Source: CAWUIO01 sp963922455
GTDB taxonomy: Bacteria > Bacteroidota > Bacteroidia > Cytophagales > Microscillaceae
Direction: 5' to 3'
Length of the DNA: 64,000 nucleotides
NCBI GenBank assembly: GCA_963922455.1
Contig: CAWUIO010000013.1
Coordinates: 22,014-86,013, forward strand
Part shown: positions 25,496 to 33,726 of the stretch, in pieces
Numbering within the stretch: the first letter of the stretch is position 1
Layout of the letters: every line of letters begins with the position of its first letter
Program-made: the position numbers and the translations under genes
The notes under the pieces: generated by a model
The model's database searches: none
Told to the model about the DNA's origin: nothing
What the model saw: the letters and a program-made list of their open reading frames with translations, nothing else

Positions 25496-26203
25496 TTAAC
25501 CGGCCGCGTTTTGGCTCTGGGGGCGTCCTTCGGGCTTGTGTTCGCTTACAATCTGGCCATCAAATAAGTTGATGATGCGGTGGGCATACTCGGCATCGTA
25601 CTTGGAGTGAGTTACCATTACGATGGTAGTGCCTTTTTGATTTAAGTCGGTAAGCAAGCTCATCACTTCCTCCCCGTTTTTGGAGTCTAAGTTACCCGTC
25701 GGCTCATCCGCCAGGATAAGGTCGGGATTGGCAATGACGGCCCGGGAAATGGCCACCCTTTGCTGCTGCCCTCCGGATAGTTGCTGGGGGAAGTGCTTTT
25801 TCCGGTGCATGATCTGCATCTGGCTCATAATGGCTTCTACTCGTTTTTTGCGCTCCGAACCCGGAACTTTCAAATAGATAAGGGGTAGCTCAATATTTTC
25901 AAATACAGTCAGTTCATCGATCAAGTTAAAGCTCTGAAAGACGAAACCGATATGGGCTTTACGGATATCGGCCCGTTGGCGCTCGGTAGATCGGCTAATT
26001 TCCCGGTCTAGGAAGTGGAACTCGCCACCAGAGGGGTTATCCAACAAACCGACAATGTTGAGCAAGGTAGACTTACCACAACCCGAGGGGCCCATAATGG
26101 CCACAAACTCCCCGCGTTCAATTTGTAAGTTGACCCCATTGAGGGCTGTCGTCTCGATTTCGTCGGTGGTGTATATTTTGGTCAGGTCTTTTGTCTTAAT
26201 CAT
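25496..26203 (-). CDS. ABC transporter ATP-binding protein (MacB/LolD type)
   Basis: A 235-residue ATPase with Walker A GPSGCGKS (38-45), signature LSGGQ (142-146), Walker B LILADE (162-167) and the switch His in VTHS. The MacB/LolD class shows in the LKG-like start, the FVFQSFNLIDELTV Q-loop and the NLDSKNGEEVM segment. It normally pairs with FtsX-like permeases. It lies 62 bp after the HlyD-type adaptor on the same strand, so the two form one exporter operon. No permease follows: repeat R6 and Uma2 come next. The permeases must be elsewhere or lost. Confidence 0.93.
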   Translation of the reverse strand: MIKTKDLTKIYTTDEIETTALNGVNLQIERGEFVAIMGPSGCGKSTLLNIVGLLDNPSGGEFHFLDREISRSTERQRADIRKAHIGFVFQSFNLIDELTVFENIELPLIYLKVPGSERKKRVEAIMSQMQIMHRKKHFPQQLSGGQQQRVAISRAVIANPDLILADEPTGNLDSKNGEEVMSLLTDLNQKGTTIVMVTHSKYDAEYAHRIINLFDGQIVSEHKPEGRPQSQNAAG

Positions 26204-26265
26204 GGCTTAATGTGTTTTTTTGGCAATGGTTTGGAAAATAATAAATATAGGTTGTAAATCAGTAA

Positions 26266-27513
26266 TTAGTCTTTCAAGATTAGGAGTTCATAAGGCTCGT
26301 AGCCTTCATAGGAAGAGACAACGACTTGCTCTCCGGGTTGCAGTCCTTCCAATACTTCGTAGTATCGGGGATTTTGTCGGCCAATTTTGATATCGCGTCT
26401 AGTGGCCCGGCCGTCTGATCCTACGACAAAGACCCAATTCCCTCCGGTAGTGTTGTAGAAGCCTCCCCGAGGAATGAGAATAGCTTGGCGGGAGTCGCTT
26501 AGTTGCAGGCTAATTTGTAGGGTTTGCCCCCTTCGTATACCCTCAGGAGCTTTTGGTTCAAACTCTAGGTCTACCTGAAACTCTCCACTTTCTACTTCGG
26601 GGTAGACTTTCTTTATGAGGAGGGCATAGGTTTTCCCGTTAAACTCAAATTCACCCGGAAGCTCAGGGTAAATTTTTGAAATATAATGCTCATCAATGCC
26701 CGCTCTTACCTTAAAGCCGTTTAAGACATCGATTTGCCCAATGTTTTCTCCCACCTGTTTGGCTTCTCCAATTTCGGCCCTTAAAGTAGAGAGCATGCCG
26801 TCTACGGGGGCTACGATGTATAAATTATCGAGCGTGTTTTGAGACAGGTCCAGGTTATTCTGCATCCGGCGTATGGATTCATCCAGTTGGTGGATTCTTT
26901 GCACCCGTAATTGCCTATCTTGGGTAAGCGAGCGTTGCCCCAGGGCATGTCTTTGTTTTTGGTAATCAAAATTATCCTTAGACGCTTGAAAAACTTCCTG
27001 GGAGACCATATTGGTTTTGATCAATTCCTGATTTCGGATATACTCTCTTTCGGCCGCTTTAAGTTGAAAATCAACATCGGCCAAGTTGTTAAGGGTAAGA
27101 ATCTCATTTTGCCGCATGTTGATATCAACTGTTTGGCGCTGGTTGATCAAGTCTAGGAGTTGAGACTCCCGGTTCATAAAGTCAAGCTGTAGGGTCGTAT
27201 TGGCTAGTTTAAGTATCGTATCGCCTTTTTTGACCCGGCGTCCATCTTCTAGGTATTTTTTCTCAACAGTACCGCTCTCTATGATATCCAAAAAATAAGT
27301 CCGTATGGGTAAGACGGTACCATCGATGGCGATAAATTCTCTAAAAGGTCCTTCGGTTACTTCGGAGACGCCAATTTTTTCACGGGATACGTTCAGTCGG
27401 GATTGGGTGTCACTCAACAAGCGGTATCCTACAAACAAAATTCCTAGTCCGACCGCAGCGATGGTCACAATGCGGCGGGTAGTCCATTTTTTCTTTTCAA
27501 TTACTCGGTCCAT
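26266..27513 (-). CDS. HlyD/MacA-type periplasmic adaptor protein
   Basis: A 415-residue membrane-fusion protein. It has one N-terminal membrane anchor (about 13-30), then a split lipoyl/barrel-sandwich domain (EGPFREFIAIDGTVLPIRTY and VDGMLSTLRAEIGEAKQVG). A long alpha-helical coiled-coil hairpin lies in between (about 95-220), with beta-barrel and membrane-proximal domains to the end (IPRGGFYNTTGGNWVFVV). Adaptors of this type link an inner-membrane ABC exporter to a TolC channel. It forms an operon with the ATPase at 25496 and is divergent from an NtrC-type two-component system that is the natural candidate regulator. Confidence 0.9.
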   Translation of the reverse strand: MDRVIEKKKWTTRRIVTIAAVGLGILFVGYRLLSDTQSRLNVSREKIGVSEVTEGPFREFIAIDGTVLPIRTYFLDIIESGTVEKKYLEDGRRVKKGDTILKLANTTLQLDFMNRESQLLDLINQRQTVDINMRQNEILTLNNLADVDFQLKAAEREYIRNQELIKTNMVSQEVFQASKDNFDYQKQRHALGQRSLTQDRQLRVQRIHQLDESIRRMQNNLDLSQNTLDNLYIVAPVDGMLSTLRAEIGEAKQVGENIGQIDVLNGFKVRAGIDEHYISKIYPELPGEFEFNGKTYALLIKKVYPEVESGEFQVDLEFEPKAPEGIRRGQTLQISLQLSDSRQAILIPRGGFYNTTGGNWVFVVGSDGRATRRDIKIGRQNPRYYEVLEGLQPGEQVVVSSYEGYEPYELLILKD

Positions 27514-27925
27514 AGGTTATATCATTATAAACGTTTCCTTGGATTTTCCAGGTGTTTCCTTGTGGATGCACAAGGTTTTGGTTTTTCTTTTATTCACTAT
27601 CAGCCAATTTGCATACCATAATTACACCCTTCTGATCTTCAAGCATTTACAGATAGGCACTTTTGGGTCAAAGACGAGATTGTTCGCTGGAATGACAAAT
27701 CCTGTCCGCAAACGGACGCTTTTTATTTAGGTTTTTGTTCGCAGATGAACTCAAAAAACTTTATATTTTCAATTTCTCGGGGTACAGTAGATATCAAAAT
27801 AGTAAAATTAGGCTCATTTTCCCCTTTTTAGGTCCTTTTGGGGGTATGGGCCAAGATCCCATGAAAACGGGTTTGGGGGACTGGTACGAATTTAGGATTA
27901 AGCATCACAAATAATATATATAACC
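27514..27925. promoter_or_regulatory. Divergent control region with palindrome
   Basis: This 412-bp gap separates the exporter operon from the NtrC-type regulator. It contains an inverted repeat CCTTGTG-GATG-CACAAGG at 27558-27575, 45 bp upstream of the hlyD-like start, preceded by two GTTTCCTTG repeats. It is a possible regulator-binding site. I did not find a convincing sigma-54 -24/-12 promoter on either strand by eye, and no gene is visible here. Confidence 0.45.
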
Positions 27926-29305
27926 ATGGACGAACCAAAAATAGGCAAAGTATTGATTGTAGATGATGATGAGGATATCTTACTGGCCGCGAAGATGCTT
28001 TTAAAGCGTAAAGCCTCGGCCGTAACCATTGAGAAAAACCCCAAAAAGATACCCTTTCTCCTCAATCACGATACCTATGATGTCATCTTGCTGGATATGA
28101 ACTTCAGCGAGGATACTACGAGTGGTAAGGAAGGTATCTATTGGCTCAAAGAAATAATGGCCCGCGAGCCCGAAGCAGTGGTGATCATGATCACGGCTTA
28201 CGGAGATGTCGAGACTGCTGTAGAAACCCTTAAGCTAGGTGCGACCGACTTTGTCTTAAAACCCTGGCAAAATGAAAAACTGATTGCAACCTTGTCGGCC
28301 GCTCAAAAACTCAAGAAGTCATTCAAAGAAGTCAAAAACCTAAAAGCAAGCAAGGAGAGACTGGTGCAAGATATGAACCAGCCTTTTGAGGAAATGTTGG
28401 GAAATAGCCAGGCGATGCAACACGTACGGAACATAATCCAGAAAGTAGCCAAGACCGATGCCAACATCTTGATCTTAGGGGAAAATGGAACCGGGAAAGA
28501 ATTGGTAGCCCGGGCCGTACACCGCAACTCCCAAAGGGTAAATAAAGATTTTATCAATGTAGATATGGGGGCCATCAGCGAGTCCTTGTTTGAAAGTGAG
28601 CTATTTGGCTACAAAAAAGGAGCCTTCACCGATGCCAAGGAAGACCGGGCCGGCCGCTTCGAGATTGCCAACAAGGGCACCCTCTTCTTGGACGAAATTG
28701 GGAACCTCTCGCTAAATTTACAAGCTAAGCTACTGGCCGTTTTGCAAAACCGAGAAATTAAACCCTTGGGGTCTAATAAAAAAGTAGCTATTGACATCCG
28801 TTTGATCTGTGCGACCAATATGCCTCTGGCCGAGATGGTACACGAACAGACTTTCCGTCAAGATTTGATGTACCGTATCAATACGGTAGAGATTCACTTA
28901 CCGCCTTTACGCGATCGAGGAGAAGACATCTCCCTTTTGGCCGAACATTTTCTCAACCTTTACAGCAAAAAATATAAAAAACCTATACGAAAACTTTCTG
29001 CAGCTACCTTAAACCGCTTAAACCGTTATCACTGGCCGGGCAATGTACGTGAATTACAGCACGCCATTGAGCGTGTAGTTATTCTTAGTGAAGGAAACAG
29101 CATACAAGCCGATGACTTTTTCTTCCTGAGCCACAAAAATGCTACAGATGGGGAAGCCTTAGACTCCCTCAACCTGGATGAGGTAGAAAAGACAGTCATC
29201 GAGAAAGCCCTGAAAAAACATCAAGGGAATATATCCAAAGCGGCCAAGGAACTGGGCCTCACCCGCGCGTCCTTATACCGACGACTTGAGAAATATGGTT
29301 TATAA
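27926..29305 (+). CDS. NtrC-family sigma-54-dependent response regulator
   Basis: A 459-residue three-domain regulator. The receiver domain has the acidic pair in VDDDED and phospho-acceptor D57 (VILLDMN). The AAA+ domain has Walker A GENGTGKE (185-192) and Walker B GTLFLDEIGN. The C-terminal Fis-type HTH (about 420-459) ends LGLTRASLYRRLEKYG. The sigma-54 contact loop, GAFTGA in classical NtrC, reads GAFTDA here (232-237), a substitution common in Bacteroidota members. It should activate RpoN promoters. It overlaps the following kinase gene and is divergent from the HlyD/ABC operon, its likely target. Confidence 0.94.
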   Translation: MDEPKIGKVLIVDDDEDILLAAKMLLKRKASAVTIEKNPKKIPFLLNHDTYDVILLDMNFSEDTTSGKEGIYWLKEIMAREPEAVVIMITAYGDVETAVETLKLGATDFVLKPWQNEKLIATLSAAQKLKKSFKEVKNLKASKERLVQDMNQPFEEMLGNSQAMQHVRNIIQKVAKTDANILILGENGTGKELVARAVHRNSQRVNKDFINVDMGAISESLFESELFGYKKGAFTDAKEDRAGRFEIANKGTLFLDEIGNLSLNLQAKLLAVLQNREIKPLGSNKKVAIDIRLICATNMPLAEMVHEQTFRQDLMYRINTVEIHLPPLRDRGEDISLLAEHFLNLYSKKYKKPIRKLSAATLNRLNRYHWPGNVRELQHAIERVVILSEGNSIQADDFFFLSHKNATDGEALDSLNLDEVEKTVIEKALKKHQGNISKAAKELGLTRASLYRRLEKYGL

Positions 29306-30695
29306 AAATTATAAGCTTAATCTGCTGCTGCGGATTAGCTTTCTCCAGATATCGCTTTTGGGCCTGATCTGGCTAGTGCAATATCCTCAATACCTGGTTA
29401 CGAGTATTGGCCTTGGAGGGCTGATTGTTTTTCAATTTGTCTCCCTGCTCAATTATGCTGACCGCACTAATCGGATGTTTGTTAAATTTCTGGATGCTAT
29501 CCGCTATGATGATTTTTCCCAAACCTACCACACACGAGGTTTGGGAAAATCTTTTGATGAGTTAAACCGAGAGTTTAATAAGGTGATGAGCAAGTTCCGG
29601 GAAATTCGGGCCGAAAAAGAGGCCCAATACCACTACTTACGCACCTTAGTACAACACATTGGCACCGGACTATTGGTGTTTGATGCCAATGAGGAAGTCC
29701 AATTATATAATAATGCAGCCAAGCGCTTGATGGGTATCCCCCGTTTGCAATCCCTGGATCAGTTACTCGAGGATTTTCCTGAACTCATCGTCTATACCCG
29801 GGAAAATCAAGCAGACGATCGCATTATGATTAAAGTCCAGCATCTGGAAGGGACAGCCAACCTGGCCATACGCAAAACGAGTTTAAAGCTAATCCAAGAA
29901 ACCTTCACCATTCTATCTATCCAGGATATTCAAAACGAATTGGAAGATAAGGAAATGGAAGCCTGGCAAAACTTGATCCGGGTCTTAACCCACGAAATCA
30001 TCAATTCGGTTACGCCGATTGCTTCTTTATCGGCTACGATCAGTCAAGATTTGGGCTACTTAAAAGAAGATGCCCAAGCCCTCTTAGCCCAGGTAAATCA
30101 CGCTGAAGAGGAATCACGTGAGGGCTCCGAGATGGAAGAGTCGCTCCACGATGTACACTTTGCCGTGCAAACCATCCAAAAACGCTCGGAAGGCTTGATT
30201 AAATTTGTGCGCGACTTCCGTAAACTGACGCGGATTCCTAAACCGCAGCTGGAAGACCTGGTCTTAGTAGATTTGGTAGAATCGGTTATTTTCTTACAAA
30301 AAGAAGAGCTCAAAAAGCACGAGATTCAATTAAACCTGAGTATCATTCCGCCAGATGCCCACATCCGGGCCGACCGTGGCTTGATCGAGCAAGTGCTTAT
30401 AAACCTCATCAAAAATGCCGTTCACGCGATGGAAGGAAGTGAACAGCGGCAATTAAACATCAAAGCCTATCCGGCGCAGGCTGGCCAAATTTGGATGGAG
30501 GTGAGTGACAATGGGAAGGGAATCGCCCCCGATGCGATGAAAAATATCTTTGTGCCATTCTTTACCACCAAACGCACCGGATCGGGGATTGGGCTTAGTT
30601 TGTCTCGTCAAGTTATGCGTTTGCACGGGGGGAGCATTCACGTTCAGTCTACTCTGGGCACAGGAGCCACTTTTACGCTTAAATTTCTTACCTGA
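29295..30695 (+). CDS. Sensor histidine kinase partner of the NtrC-type regulator
   Basis: A 466-residue kinase. Two closely spaced membrane helices (about 8-28 and 33-53) leave almost no periplasmic loop. A PAS-like segment (about 115-215) follows, then a HisKA-like box with H233 (LTHEIINSVTP), and an HATPase domain with N-box IKNAVHAM, DNGKGIAP and GSGIGLSLSRQ. ATG 29295 is preferred over a TTG at 29286; either way it overlaps the regulator gene by at least 11 bp, so translation is coupled. Lack of a sensing loop suggests an internal or membrane signal. Confidence 0.93.
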   Translation: MVYKNYKLNLLLRISFLQISLLGLIWLVQYPQYLVTSIGLGGLIVFQFVSLLNYADRTNRMFVKFLDAIRYDDFSQTYHTRGLGKSFDELNREFNKVMSKFREIRAEKEAQYHYLRTLVQHIGTGLLVFDANEEVQLYNNAAKRLMGIPRLQSLDQLLEDFPELIVYTRENQADDRIMIKVQHLEGTANLAIRKTSLKLIQETFTILSIQDIQNELEDKEMEAWQNLIRVLTHEIINSVTPIASLSATISQDLGYLKEDAQALLAQVNHAEEESREGSEMEESLHDVHFAVQTIQKRSEGLIKFVRDFRKLTRIPKPQLEDLVLVDLVESVIFLQKEELKKHEIQLNLSIIPPDAHIRADRGLIEQVLINLIKNAVHAMEGSEQRQLNIKAYPAQAGQIWMEVSDNGKGIAPDAMKNIFVPFFTTKRTGSGIGLSLSRQVMRLHGGSIHVQSTLGTGATFTLKFLT

Positions 30696-30801
30696 TTTTA
30701 TTTTGGCTCTTTTATTTAAATTAACATTTTATATAATTTAATCTAGAGAAGCAATTCGGGCAAGTACTTTGCTGATAAATAAACAAGAGATACCCGCCTT
30801 A

Positions 30802-30809
30802 GTATCTTC
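30802..30809 (+). promoter_or_regulatory. Possible -7 promoter element
   Basis: TATCTTCG resembles the Bacteroidota -7 element TAnnTTTG with one mismatch and lies about 160 bp upstream of the AAA+ gene at 30971. The 275-bp gap holds no gene. Confidence 0.35.
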
Positions 30810-30970
30810 GCGTTTAAAAATGTTTACTTAACTTTAAGATTGTAATAGGAAAGACAAATTACGGAGTCTGCCTATTAATATTAATTTTTGACAAAACTCT
30901 TTAAGCAATTTATCAGTATATTGTCTTAGGAGAAATGAATCCAAGCTAAGCTTATACCTATAGCCCTACA

Positions 30971-32638
30971 ATGCACACCTTTGATTCCAATCACATTCTA
31001 AAGAGCATTGAAAAAATTGCCCTTTCTTTCAAAGAATCTGAGCTTAAAGAACAAAATAAGCGCAATATTCTCATGAGCCTCAAGAAAGAGCTAGACATGG
31101 TGTGTAATTTTCTGCATTGTGACGAAGAAGAAGCCTGGCTCTTTTCGGTGATGTTTGCTATGAACATCAGCGGAAAAGATACCGATTTGGATAGTTTAAC
31201 CCATTATCTTTCTTGCAATCCTTTCCTCATCGTGAGCTTTACCCCCATCTTAGATCGTTTGGTAAGCAAGCGCTTATTGATCAAGAATACGGGCTACGAT
31301 ATGAAAGTGATTGCTACCCGCTTTCATGTTTCCAATTATATTTTTAACGCCATCTCGCTCAATAAAAAAATCCCTCGAAATAATCATTTTGAAGATGTCT
31401 ACGAGGTGATTGAGAAAATCAACGAGATGATCTGTGAGCGGGAGCGGAATAATATTTCTACCGACGAACTCTTTAATGAGGCTCTTGACCTTTTGAGACG
31501 CGAAACCCGCTTTCCGCTCTTTCGGAAGATCCTCAATCTAAAATATTCTGACGACGACACCCTTTTACTGCTTTATCTCTGCTACTCCTTTGCCAATGAT
31601 TCTAATGAAGCCGATATAGAGCGCTATGTGTATTACGTCTACGACTCCATGGGGAGTAAAATCCGGGCCAAAAAGAACTTGTTCTCCGGCCAGTCCCGTT
31701 TGATGGAAGATGATTTGGTATGCTTTGTGGATGACAGCTTTTATGGTGGCCGGGAAATGGCCTTGACCGATAAGGCTATCGATATGCTCTTTGCCGAAGA
31801 CATGAGTGGCATTGAGAAAATGCGCTCCTTCAACCCGAAGCATTGCATCATTTTATCTCCCGACAAAACCCGGGAAACGCCCCTCTTTTTTAATGAAGAA
31901 GAAGCGCGACAAATAGATTTTCTAGATAAACTGCTAGAAAAATCAAATTACCAAAAGGCCATCCAGCGTTTCCAAGATTTAAACTACCCATCGGGCATCA
32001 CCATTCTTCTCTACGGAGCACCCGGTACGGGTAAAACCCAATTGGCCTACAACCTGGCGCGACAAAGTGGCCGGGTCTTGATGATGGTAGACATTGCCAC
32101 CATTCGGGACAAATACGTGGGAGAATCTGAAAAACGCATCAAGCAGGTTTTCAAAACCTACCAACAAGCCGCCGATTTTTACGAAATGATCCCCATCCTG
32201 TTGTTCAATGAGTCGGATGCCCTGATTAGCAAGCGCTATGAGGTTTCCTCTAGTGTAGACCAGATGAACAATAGCATGCAAAATATCCTTTTACAAGAAC
32301 TAGAAGATTTTAAAGGAATTTTAATTGCCACTTCCAACCTGGACCTGAATCTAGACAGTGCCTTTGAGAGAAGGTTTTTGTATAAAGTCCGCTTTGAGAA
32401 GCCCAACGAAACCACTCGTTTTGAAATTTGGAAAACCAAAATCCCGGAGCTTCGAGAAGAAGACGCTCTCCAACTTTCTAACGACTTCCAACTCACGGGC
32501 GGCCAAATAGATAATGTATCCCGAAAGTACCATCTCACCCATATTCTAGACGATTCGGCCTTGGACCTTCATAACCTAAGGGATCTCTGTGAGCGGGAGT
32601 ACTTTGGCAATCAACCCAGCAATCCTCCAGGTTTTTAA
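30971..32638 (+). CDS. AAA+ ATPase with Asn in Walker B and a long helical N-terminus
   Basis: A 555-residue protein. Residues 1-330 are alpha-helical and belong to no family I can name. The AAA+ module follows with Walker A GAPGTGKT (349-356) and the AAA second-region KYVGESEKRI. Walker B reads ILLFNESDA (409-417), where the usual Asp-Glu is Asn-Glu. Sensor 1 is ATSN, and FERRFLYKVRFEKP is the arginine-finger region. A helical lid and a short tail end the protein. This FNE(A/S)D variant occurs in a group of Bacteroidota ATPases. It stands alone between the two-component system and repeats R7/R8. Function is unknown. Confidence 0.85.
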   Translation: MHTFDSNHILKSIEKIALSFKESELKEQNKRNILMSLKKELDMVCNFLHCDEEEAWLFSVMFAMNISGKDTDLDSLTHYLSCNPFLIVSFTPILDRLVSKRLLIKNTGYDMKVIATRFHVSNYIFNAISLNKKIPRNNHFEDVYEVIEKINEMICERERNNISTDELFNEALDLLRRETRFPLFRKILNLKYSDDDTLLLLYLCYSFANDSNEADIERYVYYVYDSMGSKIRAKKNLFSGQSRLMEDDLVCFVDDSFYGGREMALTDKAIDMLFAEDMSGIEKMRSFNPKHCIILSPDKTRETPLFFNEEEARQIDFLDKLLEKSNYQKAIQRFQDLNYPSGITILLYGAPGTGKTQLAYNLARQSGRVLMMVDIATIRDKYVGESEKRIKQVFKTYQQAADFYEMIPILLFNESDALISKRYEVSSSVDQMNNSMQNILLQELEDFKGILIATSNLDLNLDSAFERRFLYKVRFEKPNETTRFEIWKTKIPELREEDALQLSNDFQLTGGQIDNVSRKYHLTHILDDSALDLHNLRDLCEREYFGNQPSNPPGF

Positions 32639-32679
32639 CTAAAATTTCATAGACTTATTTTCCGGGCAGATTTTTTGGA

Positions 32680-32810
32680 GGGGCTTGCCTACGCTTTTGT
32701 CCGAGGGCTTTCCCTAGGCAAATAAGTGCCACGCGTAGGCCGGGCTTTCGCCACTCGCCAGCCACCCCACTGCCCACAGCGGGCTCAAACAGAGGCTCTA
32801 TCCCTAAGCC
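32680..32810 (+). repeat. Dispersed hairpin repeat, copy R7 (forward)
   Basis: Starts GGGGCTTGCCTACGC. The arms are GCCTACGC and GCGTAGGC (CG to TA changes on both sides), then GGGCTTTCGCCACTCGCCAG, GGGCTCAAACAGAGGCTC and ATCCCTAAGCC. It is a somewhat diverged copy 41 bp after the AAA+ stop. A GAGCAGAGAACCAAGAGAAG tract follows at about 32857. Confidence 0.92.
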
Positions 32811-32935
32811 AAAGAAAGGAAGCGGAAGCCCACCCACCCAGCATCGGGAATTTTTAGAGCAGAGAACCAAGAGAAGGAATGCCCTTAGTGGGGCCTCCTC
32901 TCTCTTTACGGGCTTGTGTGTACTTGCTCATGAAA

Positions 32936-33065
32936 GGCTTAGGGATGGAGCGGCATGTTTGAGCTCGTGTAGGCCCTGCGGGTAAAGGCAGCGAGTAGCG
33001 AGAGCCCGGCCCGCGCCGGCACCCTCTTGCAAGTTACCCGGATTTTGTTGGCGCGGGCAAGCCCC
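32936..33065 (-). repeat. Dispersed hairpin repeat, copy R8 (reverse)
   Basis: GGCTTAGGGATGGAGCGGCA, GAGCTCGTG, GCAGCGAGTAGCGAGAGCCC, and arms GCCCGCGCC / GGCGCGGGC, ending AAGCCCC. It is inverted relative to R7, only 125 bp away, so the pair could form a long stem in RNA or single-stranded DNA. Confidence 0.93.
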
Positions 33066-33094
33066 CGAATATTAGTGGCAATCCCATGAAAAAA

Positions 33095-33116
33095 CCCCAA
33101 CCGGTCTCGGCTGGGG
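33095..33116 (-). terminator. Terminator of the YbjN-like gene
   Basis: On the minus strand the hairpin CCCCAGCCGAG...GGTTGGGG (one internal mismatch) is followed by six T (plus-strand A run 33089-33094). Confidence 0.8.
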
Positions 33117-33139
33117 CGAAAATATCTTGAAGCAGGAAA

Positions 33140-33574
33140 TTAACCAGGGAATTGCTCTTTGAGTTCATCGTCTAATTTATCGGCCCACCATTCCAAATCG
33201 GCAACACAGGTAGAGAGTTCGTGGTAATCCATTCCGCGAATATCTCGCTCATAGGTAGCGTATACCCAGTCACTATTAGGCATGATCGTGAGTTTCACGC
33301 CCAATTTGGAATCGTTTAATTCAAGAAGACGACGGTAAAATTCAAGCTCTTGAGCCTTGGGTATCTGCATTAAAGGGGAAAAAATGCGAAGATAATCCCG
33401 GCTACTTCCGCTGCTAAAGTTAATGGTCTCGATATACACTTGGATACGGGCAGAACCGATCATCCAGTGCCAAGACTTTTTCTCTTCATTGTACGTTTGC
33501 TCCCGGGACAAGCCCACCGAATCCACGTACTGATGAATCATTTCGGTTACTTTTTCTTTCTGAGAAGTTGACAT
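33140..33574 (-). CDS. YbjN-domain (type III secretion chaperone-like fold) protein
   Basis: A 144-residue cytoplasmic protein with no signal or membrane segment. The alternation of strands and helices, with RIQVYIETINF, YLRIFSPLMQIPKAQELEFY, LLELNDSKLGVKLTIMP and DWVYATYERDIRGMD, matches the YbjN family, whose fold resembles secretion chaperones and coaspartate regulators. The role in this phylum is unclear. It has its own terminator and is 152 bp downstream of the porU-like gene's 3' end. Confidence 0.8.
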   Translation of the reverse strand: MSTSQKEKVTEMIHQYVDSVGLSREQTYNEEKKSWHWMIGSARIQVYIETINFSSGSSRDYLRIFSPLMQIPKAQELEFYRRLLELNDSKLGVKLTIMPNSDWVYATYERDIRGMDYHELSTCVADLEWWADKLDDELKEQFPG

Positions 33575-33689
33575 AGATTATTAAATTTTTCAGATTGGAG
33601 AATAATTTCCTTTACATATTGGGCGGAGCAGGTAATACGCTGCCTATTAATCAAGTAAACGTAAAAATTTATTACGCAGTTGAAAAAAC

Positions 33690-33710
33690 GGCTCAAGATT
33701 GGCTTAAGCC
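33690..33710 (-). terminator. Terminator of the porV-like/porU-like operon
   Basis: On the minus strand GGCTTAA...TTGAGCC (7-bp stem, one wobble pair, 7-nt loop) is followed by GTTTTTTC. It lies 17-37 bp after the stop codon of the sortase gene. Confidence 0.75.
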
Positions 33711-33726
33711 CTGGGAATTTTTCAAG

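Noticed and set aside
27514..27925. Sigma-54 promoter for the exporter operon
   Set aside because: No GG-N10-GC pair in the right context was convincing on either strand by eye.
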